Positions 7,577 through 15,656 are shown, counted from the first letter of the stretch. The stretch is 27,659 nt of DNA from Alcaligenaceae bacterium (GCA_947380655.1 CANCRX010000042.1:1-27659), one strand, 5' to 3'. Program-made: numbers and translations. Notes: generated by a model from the letters alone, not told the origin.

Positions 7577-8317
7577 ATGTCTGAAGAAAAAACACACTTT
7601 GGCTATCAAACCGTAGCCGAATCTGAAAAAGCTACCAAAGTGGCTGAGGTCTTTCATTCAGTCGCCTCGCGCTACGATGTCATGAATGACCTGATGTCTG
7701 GCGGCCTGCATCGCATCTGGAAAGCCTTCACGATTTCCCGCGCCGCAATTCGTCCAGGCATGCGCGTGCTTGATATCGCGGGCGGTACGGGCGATCTGGC
7801 GCGTGCCTTTGCCAGGCAGGCGGGAGCCGCAGGTGAGGTGTGGTTGACAGACATCAATGACTCCATGCTGCGCGTCGGTCGCGACCGCCTGATGGACGAT
7901 GGCCTGATTTTGCCGACAGCGGTCTGTGATGCAGAGCGATTACCCTTTCCAGACAATTATTTTGATCGCGTGAGTGTGGCGTTTGGTTTGCGCAATATGA
8001 CGCACAAGGAGCGCGCGCTAGCAGAAATGACCCGTGTGCTGAAGCCGGGCGGCAAACTGTTGGTGTTGGAGTTTTCCCGTGTCGCCAAGCCCCTTGCCCC
8101 GATTTATGACTGGTATTCCTTCAAGGTTCTGCCGTGGTTGGGTAAAAAGGTCGCGGGAGACGCAGACAGTTACCGGTATCTGGCAGAGTCGATTCGTATG
8201 CACCCAGACCAGGAAACCCTTAAAACCATGCTGGGTGAGGCAGGACTGTCCCGCGTACAGTATTTCAATCTGAGCGCAGGGCTGACCGCGTTGCATGAGG
8301 GCGTCAAATTAGGCTGA
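7577..8317 (+). CDS. ubiE: Ubiquinone/menaquinone biosynthesis C-methyltransferase UbiE
   Basis: 246 residues. Diagnostic segments are the N-terminal FHSVASRYDVMNDLMSGGLHRIWK, the SAM-binding VLDIAGGTGDLA, FPDNYFDRVSVAFGLRNM and VLKPGGKLLVLEFS, all in the order of the UbiE/COQ5 family. It methylates the 2-octaprenyl-6-methoxy-benzoquinol ring (and demethylmenaquinol where present) using SAM. It heads a rightward cluster with the Tim44-domain gene, ubiJ and ubiB, a common arrangement in Burkholderiales. The start at ATG 7577 has only a weak CAGG site about 10 bases upstream, but the N-terminus fits the family. Confidence 0.96.
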   Translation: MSEEKTHFGYQTVAESEKATKVAEVFHSVASRYDVMNDLMSGGLHRIWKAFTISRAAIRPGMRVLDIAGGTGDLARAFARQAGAAGEVWLTDINDSMLRVGRDRLMDDGLILPTAVCDAERLPFPDNYFDRVSVAFGLRNMTHKERALAEMTRVLKPGGKLLVLEFSRVAKPLAPIYDWYSFKVLPWLGKKVAGDADSYRYLAESIRMHPDQETLKTMLGEAGLSRVQYFNLSAGLTALHEGVKLG

Positions 8318-8330
8318 AATTTTTTAATTT

Positions 8331-8395
8331 CTGAACTTACTGAAAATATTCAGGTCTACCCCTTTCATTCTTGTTCAGCTTTCAGTAAGATTCAG
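8331..8395. repeat. Long imperfect inverted repeat in the ubiE-Tim44 spacer
   Basis: Bases 8331-8345 (CTGAACTTACTGAAA) can pair with 8380-8395 (TTTCAGTAAGATTCAG), 15 base pairs with one bulge, enclosing a 34-base loop. An AT-rich hairpin, GAAATT-TTTT-AATTTC, at 8316-8331 lies just before it, overlapping the ubiE stop codon. The 138-base spacer holds no gene. It may encode an RNA structure controlling the downstream Tim44-domain gene, or mark an mRNA processing site; neither role is shown. Confidence 0.55.
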
Positions 8396-8407
8396 CTTCC
8401 AGTAAGA
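8374..8407. repeat. Tandem 17-bp direct repeat
   Basis: TTCAGCTTTCAGTAAGA at 8374-8390 is followed at once by TTCAGCTTCCAGTAAGA at 8391-8407, differing at one base. The first copy supplies most of the 3' arm of the inverted repeat at 8331-8395. The second copy could replace it as an alternative arm. It sits 49 bases before the start of the Tim44-domain gene. Confidence 0.85.
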
Positions 8408-8455
8408 TTTCTGGATAAATTCTTTATCAGCGAAGTTTTCGCTCAGGAGCACTCC

Positions 8456-9430
8456 ATGTTTCGATCTCTTTCACGTTTTCTTGTTGCCGCGCTGCTGACA
8501 GTGAGTGCGGCTGGGTTAACCGCCGTTTCATTTGATGCCGATGCTGCACGCGCCGGCAGTGGTAAGAGCGTGGGCAGTCAGTCCTCTAACGTCACCTCCA
8601 AGGCCCCTGCGAGCTCGGCCGCGCCGTCGACCATGCAGAAAAGCGCAGCGGCACCTGCTGCTGCCGGCGCTGCGGCGGGTGCTGCTGCGAAGTCTGGCGC
8701 CTCTAAATGGTTAGGTCCCTTGGCAGGAATCGCCGCAGGCCTGGGTATTGCTGCCCTGTTGTCGCATTTTGGGCTGGGTGGTGCCATGGGCGATTTCCTG
8801 ATGATGGCGCTGTTGGCCGCTGTTGTGATTTTTGCAATCATGTTTGTCGTGCGTTTGTTGCGCGGTGGTTCAGCTCAGCCAGCGATGCAGGGTGCAGGTT
8901 CAAGTTCGGACTCGACTCAACAGCCCGCTCCAGCGATGATGCGTGAGACCGCAGTGCCTGCAGCCACACAACCCAACACGCAGGGTAATGGCGCACTTTC
9001 TTCTGCTGGGTTTGGCTCTGATGCCGTACAGCCAGAGAAAAACTGGTTTATTCCTGCTGATTTTGATAGCCAGCGTTTCCTTCAGGAAGCTAAGCAGCAA
9101 TTCGTTGCGATTCAAAAGGTCTGGGATAGCGGTGATGTATCTCAGTTACGTAACTTCCTGACCGATGACCTGATGAAAGAGCTGCAGGCTCAACTCAGCG
9201 GCCGTACCGGCGAAAATCATACTGAGGTTGTGCTGCTAAATGCTGAAATGCTTGGCATTGAGCAGGTCACCGATGGACACCTGGCAAGCGTTCGTTTTTC
9301 TGGCATGCTGCGTGAGCAGGTTGGTGCAGAAGCGTTCCGTTTCGAAGAAGTCTGGAATCTGTTCAAGCCCGCACAAGGTGGTTGGTTGTTGGCAGGGATT
9401 CAACAAATCCCTGTTGAGCAGGCAGGCTAA
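8456..9430 (+). CDS. Tim44-domain (import inner membrane translocase-like) membrane protein
   Basis: 324 residues. A signal-like hydrophobic N-terminus (about 1-28, ending DADA) is followed by a low-complexity Ala/Gly/Ser stretch to about residue 83. One or two membrane segments cover about 84-136 (PLAGIAAGLGIAALLSHFGL; FLMMALLAAVVIFAIMFVV). A second flexible linker leads into a C-terminal Tim44-like domain (about 195-320) that contains FLQEAKQQFVAIQKVWDSGD and LRNFLTDDLMKELQ. This architecture is standard for the bacterial relatives of mitochondrial Tim44; the bacterial function is poorly defined. An AGGAG site precedes ATG 8456 by five to six bases. It lies between ubiE and ubiJ-ubiB and ends at a strong terminator. 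Confidence 0.88.
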   Translation: MFRSLSRFLVAALLTVSAAGLTAVSFDADAARAGSGKSVGSQSSNVTSKAPASSAAPSTMQKSAAAPAAAGAAAGAAAKSGASKWLGPLAGIAAGLGIAALLSHFGLGGAMGDFLMMALLAAVVIFAIMFVVRLLRGGSAQPAMQGAGSSSDSTQQPAPAMMRETAVPAATQPNTQGNGALSSAGFGSDAVQPEKNWFIPADFDSQRFLQEAKQQFVAIQKVWDSGDVSQLRNFLTDDLMKELQAQLSGRTGENHTEVVLLNAEMLGIEQVTDGHLASVRFSGMLREQVGAEAFRFEEVWNLFKPAQGGWLLAGIQQIPVEQAG

Positions 9431-9454
9431 TCAGCAAGAGAAGCGTTTTATTTT

Positions 9455-9482
9455 AAAAAAACCCGCTCAGTGCGGGTTTTTT
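9455..9482 (+). terminator. Intrinsic terminator after the Tim44-domain gene
   Basis: CCCGC (9462-9466) and GCGGG (9472-9476) flank a five-base loop, extended by A-run/T-run pairing, and end in TTTTTT. The stop codon of the Tim44-domain gene is 24 bases upstream. The A-rich left side means it could work in both directions. It implies that ubiJ-ubiB either have their own promoter or depend on readthrough. Confidence 0.92.
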
Positions 9483-9578
9483 GTTGACGCTTCATGATTC
9501 TTCTCCCTGCCTGTCACGTGTTGTGCACGTAATACCCGTTAAACTGCAGTCTTTGCTTATGCTTGGCACCTCAACTAC

Positions 9579-10238
9579 GTGAAACAGTTCACGCCCCTCG
9601 TTCCGGATTTAGCTGCTTTGCACCCTGTGCGTGCGATCGCTGCCGCCTTCAATCTGCTGACCATTCAGCAGCCCTGGGCGGCAGAGCGTTTGATCCGTCA
9701 CGCCGGCAAGACGATTCGGATTGCCTTGGGTGGTTTCGCGGTGACGATGACGATTGATAGCGAGGGACATCTGACACAGTCCGATGCGGCAGTGGTGCCT
9801 GACGTGACGCTTGAGATCATCGCAGAGAAACTTTCTCTCGCGCGTCTGGTTGCGAGTGATTCGGCGCAGGATATGGCGGAGTTGATCAACATTTCTGGTC
9901 AAGCCGCTTTGGCGCAAGTTGTGTCTGATCTGGCGCGCGATTTACGACCCGATCCGGAGGACGCTTTGGCTCATGTTGTCGGGGATGTGGCCGCCCATCA
10001 ATTCATCCGAAGCGCACGCGATCTGGTTCATACTTTCCGCTCAAGTGCGAAAAATCTCACGCAAAATCTGGCTGAATACCTCGCCGAGGAAACAGATACC
10101 TTGACGGGACGTCCAGCGTTGGCAATGCATGGGCAGCGCTACGTACCGCTTGATAGCCGAATTGCCGCGCTTTCTGTGCGCCACACAAACTTAATTGCCA
10201 GGCTAGACCGACTCGCTCACAAGAGGCGAGCATCATGA
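9579..10238 (+). CDS. ubiJ: Ubiquinone biosynthesis accessory factor UbiJ (SCP2 domain)
   Basis: 219 residues, close to UbiJ length. The N-terminal half is an SCP2-like lipid-binding domain (about residues 18-115: ALGGFAVTMTIDSEGHL, DVTLEI). The C-terminal half has helices typical of UbiJ (YLAEETDTLTGRPALAMHGQ, then a coiled region LIARLDRLAHKRRAS). UbiJ partners with UbiK and organises the soluble Ubi enzyme complex around lipid intermediates. The start is a GTG with no clear ribosome site, and no ATG is available in frame between the upstream stop and residue 56. A 6-bp hairpin (9578-9593) covers the start codon. The stop overlaps the ubiB start (ATGA at 10235-10238), so the two are translationally coupled. 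Confidence 0.88.
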   Translation: MKQFTPLVPDLAALHPVRAIAAAFNLLTIQQPWAAERLIRHAGKTIRIALGGFAVTMTIDSEGHLTQSDAAVVPDVTLEIIAEKLSLARLVASDSAQDMAELINISGQAALAQVVSDLARDLRPDPEDALAHVVGDVAAHQFIRSARDLVHTFRSSAKNLTQNLAEYLAEETDTLTGRPALAMHGQRYVPLDSRIAALSVRHTNLIARLDRLAHKRRAS

Positions 10239-11788
10239 TGTCGTTGCCGCGTTTAGCCCGTATCGCGATGGTGGTGTGGCGTTACCGGTTAGATGAGCTA
10301 GTGCTCTCCGGCATTAACCACCCGATGGCAGTCCGTCTGTTGTGGCTGGCAAGGCTGGGCTCGACACCCAAAATGCCTCGTGGACAACGATTAAGGCTTG
10401 CTCTTGAGTCGCTTGGACCCATTTTTGTGAAGTTTGGCCAGGTACTCTCGACGCGACGGGATTTGATTCCACCTGATATCGCCGATGAGCTGACTTTATT
10501 ACAAGACCGTGTTGCACCGTTTCCTTCAGCGGTGGCTGCAGCATGTATTGAAGAAGCGCTCGGTCAGCCGACTTCGACCCTTTTTGCGCAGTTTGAAACC
10601 GATCCTGTAGCTTCCGCATCCGTGGCACAGGTGCATTTCGCAGTTCTACATGACGGCCGACATGTTGCAGTTAAAGTATTACGCCCGGCTATTCTTGATG
10701 TGATCGACAAAGATCTGTCGCTGATGCGCGTGCTCGCAAAACTGATCGAACGACTCGCTCCGGATGGCAAGCGTCTTAAACCTCGAGAGGTGGTAGGCGA
10801 ATTTGATAAGCATCTGCACGACGAACTTGATTTGCTGCGTGAAGCCGCCAACTGCAGTCAGCTACGACGTAATTTTGCCGCAGACACGGGTCGTGGAGAG
10901 TTGCTTTGGGTCCCCGAGGTAATGTGGGATTACTGCGCAAGCACAGTATTCACCATGGAGCGGATGTATGGTGTGCCTGTCAGTCAGGTGGATCGCTTAC
11001 GCTCTTTGGGAGTAGATATTCCTACACTGGCGCGCACAGGCGTAGAGATTTTCTTTACCCAGGTTTTTACAGACGGGTTTTTCCATGCCGATATGCATCC
11101 TGGCAATATTTACGTGTCTGACCGTCCTGAGACCTTAGGCAGATATATTGCGCTAGATTTTGGCATTGTGGGCTCGCTGTCCGAGTTTGATAAAAACTAT
11201 CTCGCTCAAAATTTCCTGGCGTTCTTTCAGCGCGATTACAGGCGCGTGGCGAGGTTGCATATCGAATCGGGCTGGGTACCCTCGACGACGCGTGAAGAAG
11301 AGCTAGAGGGGGCGGTTCGTGCCGTGTGCGAGCCTTACTTTGATCGGCCGCTAGCGGAAATCTCACTTGGACAGGTTTTGTTGCGTTTATTCCAGACTTC
11401 GCGGCGGTTTAATGTTGAAATTCAGCCACAGCTGGTTTTGTTGCAAAAAACCTTGTTGAATGTAGAAGGATTAGGTCGGCAGCTTGATCCGCAGTTAGAC
11501 TTATGGAAAACAGCCAAGCCCTACCTTGAAAACTGGATGCATGAGCGTGTTGGACTGCGTGGAATACGTAAAAAATTGACTCAGGAGGCAGGTCAGTGGG
11601 CGCAGTGGATACCTGAATTTCCACGTTTGATGCATGCCCAGCTGAACCGGCCAGATTTGTCCGCATCTGTTTTATTTGAATTGCAGCGCACGCGTCAGGC
11701 GCGTGAACAAGGTAATCGTTTATTAATGGTATTAATCGGAGTGGCCGCAGTGGCCCTCGCGGTGGCACTCTGGACGCTGATGCGTTGA
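10235..11788 (+). CDS. ubiB: Ubiquinone biosynthesis regulatory ATPase/kinase UbiB
   Basis: 517 residues, the full length of the ABC1/ADCK/UbiB family. Visible motifs are the family-specific KFGQ (residues 66-69, the KxGQ motif), the Ala-rich nucleotide loop around ASASVAQVH (127-135), Lys147 in HVAVKVLRP, the catalytic HADMHPGN (284-291) and DFG (308-310). A C-terminal hydrophobic helix (about 495-514) anchors the protein to the membrane. UbiB is an atypical kinase-like ATPase needed for aerobic ubiquinone synthesis, thought to help extract lipid intermediates. It overlaps ubiJ by four bases; ATG 10238 is an equally possible start one codon later. Confidence 0.96.
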   Translation: MMSLPRLARIAMVVWRYRLDELVLSGINHPMAVRLLWLARLGSTPKMPRGQRLRLALESLGPIFVKFGQVLSTRRDLIPPDIADELTLLQDRVAPFPSAVAAACIEEALGQPTSTLFAQFETDPVASASVAQVHFAVLHDGRHVAVKVLRPAILDVIDKDLSLMRVLAKLIERLAPDGKRLKPREVVGEFDKHLHDELDLLREAANCSQLRRNFAADTGRGELLWVPEVMWDYCASTVFTMERMYGVPVSQVDRLRSLGVDIPTLARTGVEIFFTQVFTDGFFHADMHPGNIYVSDRPETLGRYIALDFGIVGSLSEFDKNYLAQNFLAFFQRDYRRVARLHIESGWVPSTTREEELEGAVRAVCEPYFDRPLAEISLGQVLLRLFQTSRRFNVEIQPQLVLLQKTLLNVEGLGRQLDPQLDLWKTAKPYLENWMHERVGLRGIRKKLTQEAGQWAQWIPEFPRLMHAQLNRPDLSASVLFELQRTRQAREQGNRLLMVLIGVAAVALAVALWTLMR

Positions 11789-11812
11789 AAATCAGTTCCA
11801 ATATTTAAGGCA

Positions 11813-12682
11813 ATGAATATGCTCTACACAGAACTTTTTAAATCGATGGAATCCGTGCGCTGGAATATGGAGACGGATATCCCTTGGCAGGATTTTGATC
11901 GAAGCAAGCTCACAGATGAGCAGGCACAAACCATCAAGATGAATGCCATCACAGAGTGGGCTGCATTGCCCGCTACAGAAATGTTTTTACGTGATAACCG
12001 TGATGACAGTGATTTTTCTGCCTTCATGTCGGTCTGGTTTTTTGAAGAGCAGAAGCATGCGCTCGTGCTGATCGAATATCTGCGCAGATTTGCACCGGAT
12101 CTGGTTCCAACCGAGGAAGAGCTGCATAAAGTTCGTTTTGAGTTCGATCCCGCTCCGCCGCTTGAAACACTGATGCTGCATTTTTGTGGCGAGGTTCGTC
12201 TCAATCATTGGTATCGCTGCGCTGCCGATTGGCATACTGAGCCTGTGATCAAGTCGATTTACAAAATTATTTCCCAGGATGAAGCTCGCCATGCGGGTGC
12301 TTATCTGCGTTACATGAAACGGGCACTGACCCAGCGCGGCCAGGAAATCGGTGCACAAGCTCGCATGGCGTTTGCAAAGATTGGTGTGCTGATGGCTTCA
12401 GCCCACCGTACCCCCCAGGCGCTTCATCCCACTAATTTGCACGTCAACAAGGATATGTTTCCCGAAGACACGGTTCAGTCGAAACTGCCCGAGCCAGGCT
12501 GGCTGGAGCGCTGGTTAGACACGCAGATTGTTTTCGATAAGGAATGGGAAGGTAAGGTCTCCACCCGAATTCTGCACAACATGTCTCTGCTCTTTGATCA
12601 CTCGTTTAAAACGGTTCAGGACTTAAATCGTTATCGTAAAGAGTTGATGCGTGCGGCGACCGCTGCTGTGGCTCCCGTTTAA
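11813..12682 (+). CDS. Ferritin-like diiron-carboxylate protein
   Basis: 289 residues from ATG 11813. ATG 11819 is better placed eight bases after AAGG, so the true protein may be two residues shorter. The mostly helical sequence carries a complete set of candidate diiron ligands: Glu48 (ITEWA), Glu79-x2-His82 (EEQKH), Glu127 (CGEVRLNHW) and Glu157-x2-His160 (DEARH). The Glu48-Glu79 and Glu127-Glu157 spacings (31 and 30) resemble ribonucleotide reductase R2 and acyl-ACP desaturases more than small iron-storage ferritins. An O2-using oxidase, hydroxylase or desaturase is plausible; the substrate is unknown. It follows ubiB by 24 bases on the same strand and precedes hldC by 23, so it is probably co-transcribed with the ubiquinone genes. 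Confidence 0.8.
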   Translation: MNMLYTELFKSMESVRWNMETDIPWQDFDRSKLTDEQAQTIKMNAITEWAALPATEMFLRDNRDDSDFSAFMSVWFFEEQKHALVLIEYLRRFAPDLVPTEEELHKVRFEFDPAPPLETLMLHFCGEVRLNHWYRCAADWHTEPVIKSIYKIISQDEARHAGAYLRYMKRALTQRGQEIGAQARMAFAKIGVLMASAHRTPQALHPTNLHVNKDMFPEDTVQSKLPEPGWLERWLDTQIVFDKEWEGKVSTRILHNMSLLFDHSFKTVQDLNRYRKELMRAATAAVAPV

Positions 12683-12705
12683 TTGCATCGGCCGATCATA
12701 AAAAT

Positions 12706-13197
12706 ATGAGTGCGCGTTTTGAGAGCAAGATCCTGTCGCCCGAGGCGTGTGCGCAACGTATCGCAAGCGCCGCGTGGCCAGGCCCGGTCGTATTTACTAA
12801 CGGTGTGTTTGATATTCTGCATCGTGGTCACGTGACCTATCTGGATGAGGCCGCTCAGCTGGGCGGGTCACTGATCGTTGCGGTGAACTCTGATGCGTCT
12901 GCGCGTCGTCTGGGTAAAGGGCCTGACCGGCCGTTGAACACCGCGCAGGATCGTGCCGCATTGCTGGCGGCACTGAGTTGTGTCACTGCAGTCACAATAT
13001 TCGAAGAAGACACGCCGGTAGAAATTATCGGGCTTTTGCGACCGAACCTAATCGTCAAGGGCGGTGACTACGATATGCAGACTTTGCCTGAGACAAAACT
13101 GGTGGAATCGTGGGGGGGGAGTGCAGTGGCGATCCCGTTTGAGTTTGCTCGGTCTACCACTGCGCTGGTTACCAAAATCCGGCAACCACAAAAATAA
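12706..13197 (+). CDS. rfaE2: D-glycero-beta-D-manno-heptose 1-phosphate adenylyltransferase
   Basis: 163 residues of the cytidylyltransferase-like nucleotidyltransferase fold. VVFTNGVFDILHRGHVTYL contains the HxGH motif (HRGH, residues 39-42); VAVNSDASARRLGKGPDRP and RPNLIVKGGDYD are typical of the HldE C-terminal domain. It makes ADP-heptose for the LPS inner core. The kinase half (HldA / RfaE domain I) is absent, so this is the split form (also called hldC) common in betaproteobacteria. It is the last gene of the rightward block and converges with the pcm-like gene, with seven bases between stops. Confidence 0.93.
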   Translation: MSARFESKILSPEACAQRIASAAWPGPVVFTNGVFDILHRGHVTYLDEAAQLGGSLIVAVNSDASARRLGKGPDRPLNTAQDRAALLAALSCVTAVTIFEEDTPVEIIGLLRPNLIVKGGDYDMQTLPETKLVESWGGSAVAIPFEFARSTTALVTKIRQPQK

Positions 13198-13204
13198 TTC
13201 AAAC

Positions 13205-13885
13205 TTAAAATTTGAAGTGCGAGACGATCGGGCCTGTGAGAGGTTTGATGACCGTTTCAAATAATGAGGTGGTCTCAAAGCTGGCTGCTGTCGTACGCGT
13301 GATGCGGTAGACCGTCATTGCAGGCGCTTGGCCAACGACCACTACCATCCGACCGCCAACACATAACTGATATTTGAGCGCATCAGGAATGCTGGGCAGA
13401 GAGCCTGTCACCAGAATGGCATCATACTCAGTTGTACCCCAGCCGTTGCTACCATCACCCGTCTCAACTTTGACGTTCTTTATTTGTGCCTGGTGAAGGT
13501 TCTGCTGGGCAAAAGCGACTAAACGTGGATCAATTTCAATCGAAGTAATGTCACGCGCCAACTCGCTGAGCAAGGCGGCCTGATAGCCAGAACCCGTCCC
13601 AACCTCAAGTACGCAGTCATCTGCTTTTAATGCCAGCAGTTGTGCAAGCCGGGCTTCCATTTTTGGAGCGAGCATGACCTGGTGCGTATCCGTCGTCTGA
13701 AGGATCAGCGGTACTTCAAGATCGGAAAACGCCATGGGTTTGTAGGTGGCGGGCACAAAGCATTCGCGGCGAATTTTAAAAAGTGCTTTCAGTACATTTT
13801 CGTCTGAGACGTCCCAGGGGCGGATTTGCTGTTCCACCATGTTGAAGCGGGCGATCTCGATATTGGGCAAGTTTGACGCGTTCAT
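13205..13885 (-). CDS. Protein-L-isoaspartate O-methyltransferase family protein
   Basis: 226 residues. N-terminal RFNMVEQQIRPWDVSDENVLKA and FVPATYKPMAFSD, the SAM-binding loop VLEVGTGSGYQAALLSELA and the following IEIDPRLVAFAQQNL match the PCMT family. The usual role is methylation of isoaspartyl residues in damaged proteins. Many proteobacterial PCMT-like proteins lack demonstrated repair activity, and this sequence is a diverged member, so I leave out the symbol pcm. It lies 30 bases after thiD in the same direction and is probably the last gene of that unit. Confidence 0.88.
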   Translation of the reverse strand: MNASNLPNIEIARFNMVEQQIRPWDVSDENVLKALFKIRRECFVPATYKPMAFSDLEVPLILQTTDTHQVMLAPKMEARLAQLLALKADDCVLEVGTGSGYQAALLSELARDITSIEIDPRLVAFAQQNLHQAQIKNVKVETGDGSNGWGTTEYDAILVTGSLPSIPDALKYQLCVGGRMVVVVGQAPAMTVYRITRTTAASFETTSLFETVIKPLTGPIVSHFKF

Positions 13886-13915
13886 GGCTCATTCAAAAAG
13901 TATTGACGTAAACCC

Positions 13916-14752
13916 TTATTGTACGGGGGTTTGTGCCCACCATTTGTGGAAATGGTGAACGGGACCATGTCCCTGACCGACTTTAAGTGCATCCGCATGC
14001 AAAATTGCTTGAATTAAGTATTCTTTTGCCAGGTTTGCCGCTTGAGGAACGTTCTCGGTTTGAGGCAATAACGCAGCAAGTGCCGCTGAGAGTGTGCAGC
14101 CTGTGCCATGGGTGTTTTTTGTAGGAATACGGTGGCCAGGTAGTTCAATCATTTTGTCGCCATCATGAAGAAAATCGATGGTTTCATTGCCGGGCAGATG
14201 TCCTCCCTTTAAAAATACCCACCGATGGCCTGAATAAGACATCAGGTTGCGCAAACGTTCTGCGACATTACGCATTTCCCGCACACGCTCAACCGGACGT
14301 TGCTCCAGCAGCACCCCAGCTTCGGGGAGGTTGGGTGTGAGGATCGTAGCCTGGGGTAATAACTGTTCGCGTAGTACGCCTACGGCTTTTTGTTCAAGCA
14401 GCAAATTGCCGCTTTTGGAAACCATCACTGGATCCAGCACAACATGCTTGGGTAAAAAATGTGCCAGTCGGTCCGCGACTATTTCTATGACGCCGGCTTG
14501 ACCGAGCATGCCGATTTTGACCGCATGAATCTCTACATCCGCAAAGAGCGTGTCGATTTGCTGACGAACAAATTGAGGATTGACCGGCGAGATATCAGAA
14601 ACAATTTGTGTATTTTGCGCAGTTAAGGCGGCCACGACGGCACAGGCGTAACTACCTAGGGCGCTCATGGTTTTAACGTCTGCGAGAATACCTGCACCCC
14701 CGGAGGGATCCATACCCGCGATCGTTAACGTGTTTGGCACGGAATGCGACAT
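13916..14752 (-). CDS. thiD: Hydroxymethylpyrimidine/phosphomethylpyrimidine kinase
   Basis: 278 residues, normal ThiD length. The start TIAGMDPSGGAGILADVKT is the substrate-binding signature. VLDPVMVSKSG, WVFLKGGHL and KNTHGTGCTLSAALAA (anion hole and catalytic Cys region) complete the ribokinase-like fold. It phosphorylates HMP to HMP-P and then HMP-PP for coupling to the thiazole. An AAAGG site six bases before ATG 14752 supports the start. It lies 37 bases after thiG in the same leftward unit; no fused ThiE domain is present. Confidence 0.95.
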   Translation of the reverse strand: MSHSVPNTLTIAGMDPSGGAGILADVKTMSALGSYACAVVAALTAQNTQIVSDISPVNPQFVRQQIDTLFADVEIHAVKIGMLGQAGVIEIVADRLAHFLPKHVVLDPVMVSKSGNLLLEQKAVGVLREQLLPQATILTPNLPEAGVLLEQRPVERVREMRNVAERLRNLMSYSGHRWVFLKGGHLPGNETIDFLHDGDKMIELPGHRIPTKNTHGTGCTLSAALAALLPQTENVPQAANLAKEYLIQAILHADALKVGQGHGPVHHFHKWWAQTPVQ

Positions 14753-14789
14753 GCAAGCCTTTGATTTTAAGTAATTTTTTGAGGTGCGA

Positions 14790-15593
14790 TTATTTGGCGG
14801 CTGAGGGGGTAATCAACCCGCTTGTCGGTGAACTGGGGGCGGCTTGATAGGTCTTGCGTGGCACGCGGCCGGCGAGAAAAGCTTCGCGACCGGCTTGTAC
14901 GGCTTTTTTCATCGCACTCGCCATGAGCACAGGGTTTTGTGCGCCAGCAATCGCTGTATTCATTAATACGCCATCGCAACCGAGTTCCATGGCAATGGCC
15001 GCATCAGAGGCCGTACCAACGCCAGCATCGACTAAGACCGGGATGCGAGCCTGCTCAATGATCAGTTTAAGGTTCCATGGGTTGAGGATGCCCATCCCGG
15101 ACCCAATCAGCGAGGCCAGTGGCATGACGGCTACGCAGCCGATGTCCTCAAGCATGCGGCACTGAATCGGGTCGTCGGTGCAATACACCATCACTTCGAA
15201 GCCATCCGCGACTAAAGTTTTAGCGGCGGCGAGCGTTTCAGGCATATTTGGAAACAGCGTGTGGGGATCACCCAGGACCTCAAGTTTGACGAGCTGATGT
15301 CCGTCAAGCAGTTCACGCGCCAGACGCAGGGTGCGCACCGCATCGTCCGCGCTATAACAGCCCGCAGTGTTGGGCAGATAGGTGAACTGTGAGGGTGGTA
15401 AGTACTCAAGCAAGCTCGGTTCGCCAGAGTTTTGGCCGATATTGGTGCGTCGAATCGCCACCGTAATGATTTCTGCCCCGCTCTGATCAATGGCTTCGCG
15501 CGTTTGTTTGAAATCAGCGTATTTGCCTGTACCAACCAGCAGTCTGGATTGGTAGCTTTTACCAGCAATGATCAGGGGGTCAAGCAATGTCAT
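14790..15593 (-). CDS. thiG: Thiazole synthase ThiG
   Basis: 267 residues. RLLVGTGKYADF, TVAIRRTNIGQN, LPNTAGCYSADDAVRTLRLARE and VKLEVLGDP (with the Schiff-base lysine) are in order, followed by the phosphate-binding GSGMGILN, VLVDAGVGTASDAA and NTAIAGAQNP. It condenses DXP, dehydroglycine and ThiS thiocarboxylate into the thiamin thiazole. Its partners thiS and thiO/thiH, which usually sit immediately upstream, are absent; upstream here is the BtuF-like gene 63 bases away. The tail (about 255-267, APSSPTSGLITPS) is short and low-complexity. Confidence 0.96.
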   Translation of the reverse strand: MTLLDPLIIAGKSYQSRLLVGTGKYADFKQTREAIDQSGAEIITVAIRRTNIGQNSGEPSLLEYLPPSQFTYLPNTAGCYSADDAVRTLRLARELLDGHQLVKLEVLGDPHTLFPNMPETLAAAKTLVADGFEVMVYCTDDPIQCRMLEDIGCVAVMPLASLIGSGMGILNPWNLKLIIEQARIPVLVDAGVGTASDAAIAMELGCDGVLMNTAIAGAQNPVLMASAMKKAVQAGREAFLAGRVPRKTYQAAPSSPTSGLITPSAAK

Positions 15594-15656
15594 ATCTAAT
15601 AAGCCTTGAAAAATCTTTCAGTCATCGGTTGTCAAGTCAGGCAATGAGTCGCCCCG

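Noticed and set aside
13198..13216. TTCAAA/TTTGAA inverted repeat as a terminator for hldC/rfaE2 and the pcm-like gene
   Set aside because: The stem is only six A/T-rich pairs without a T-tract, and it overlaps the last codons of the pcm-like gene.
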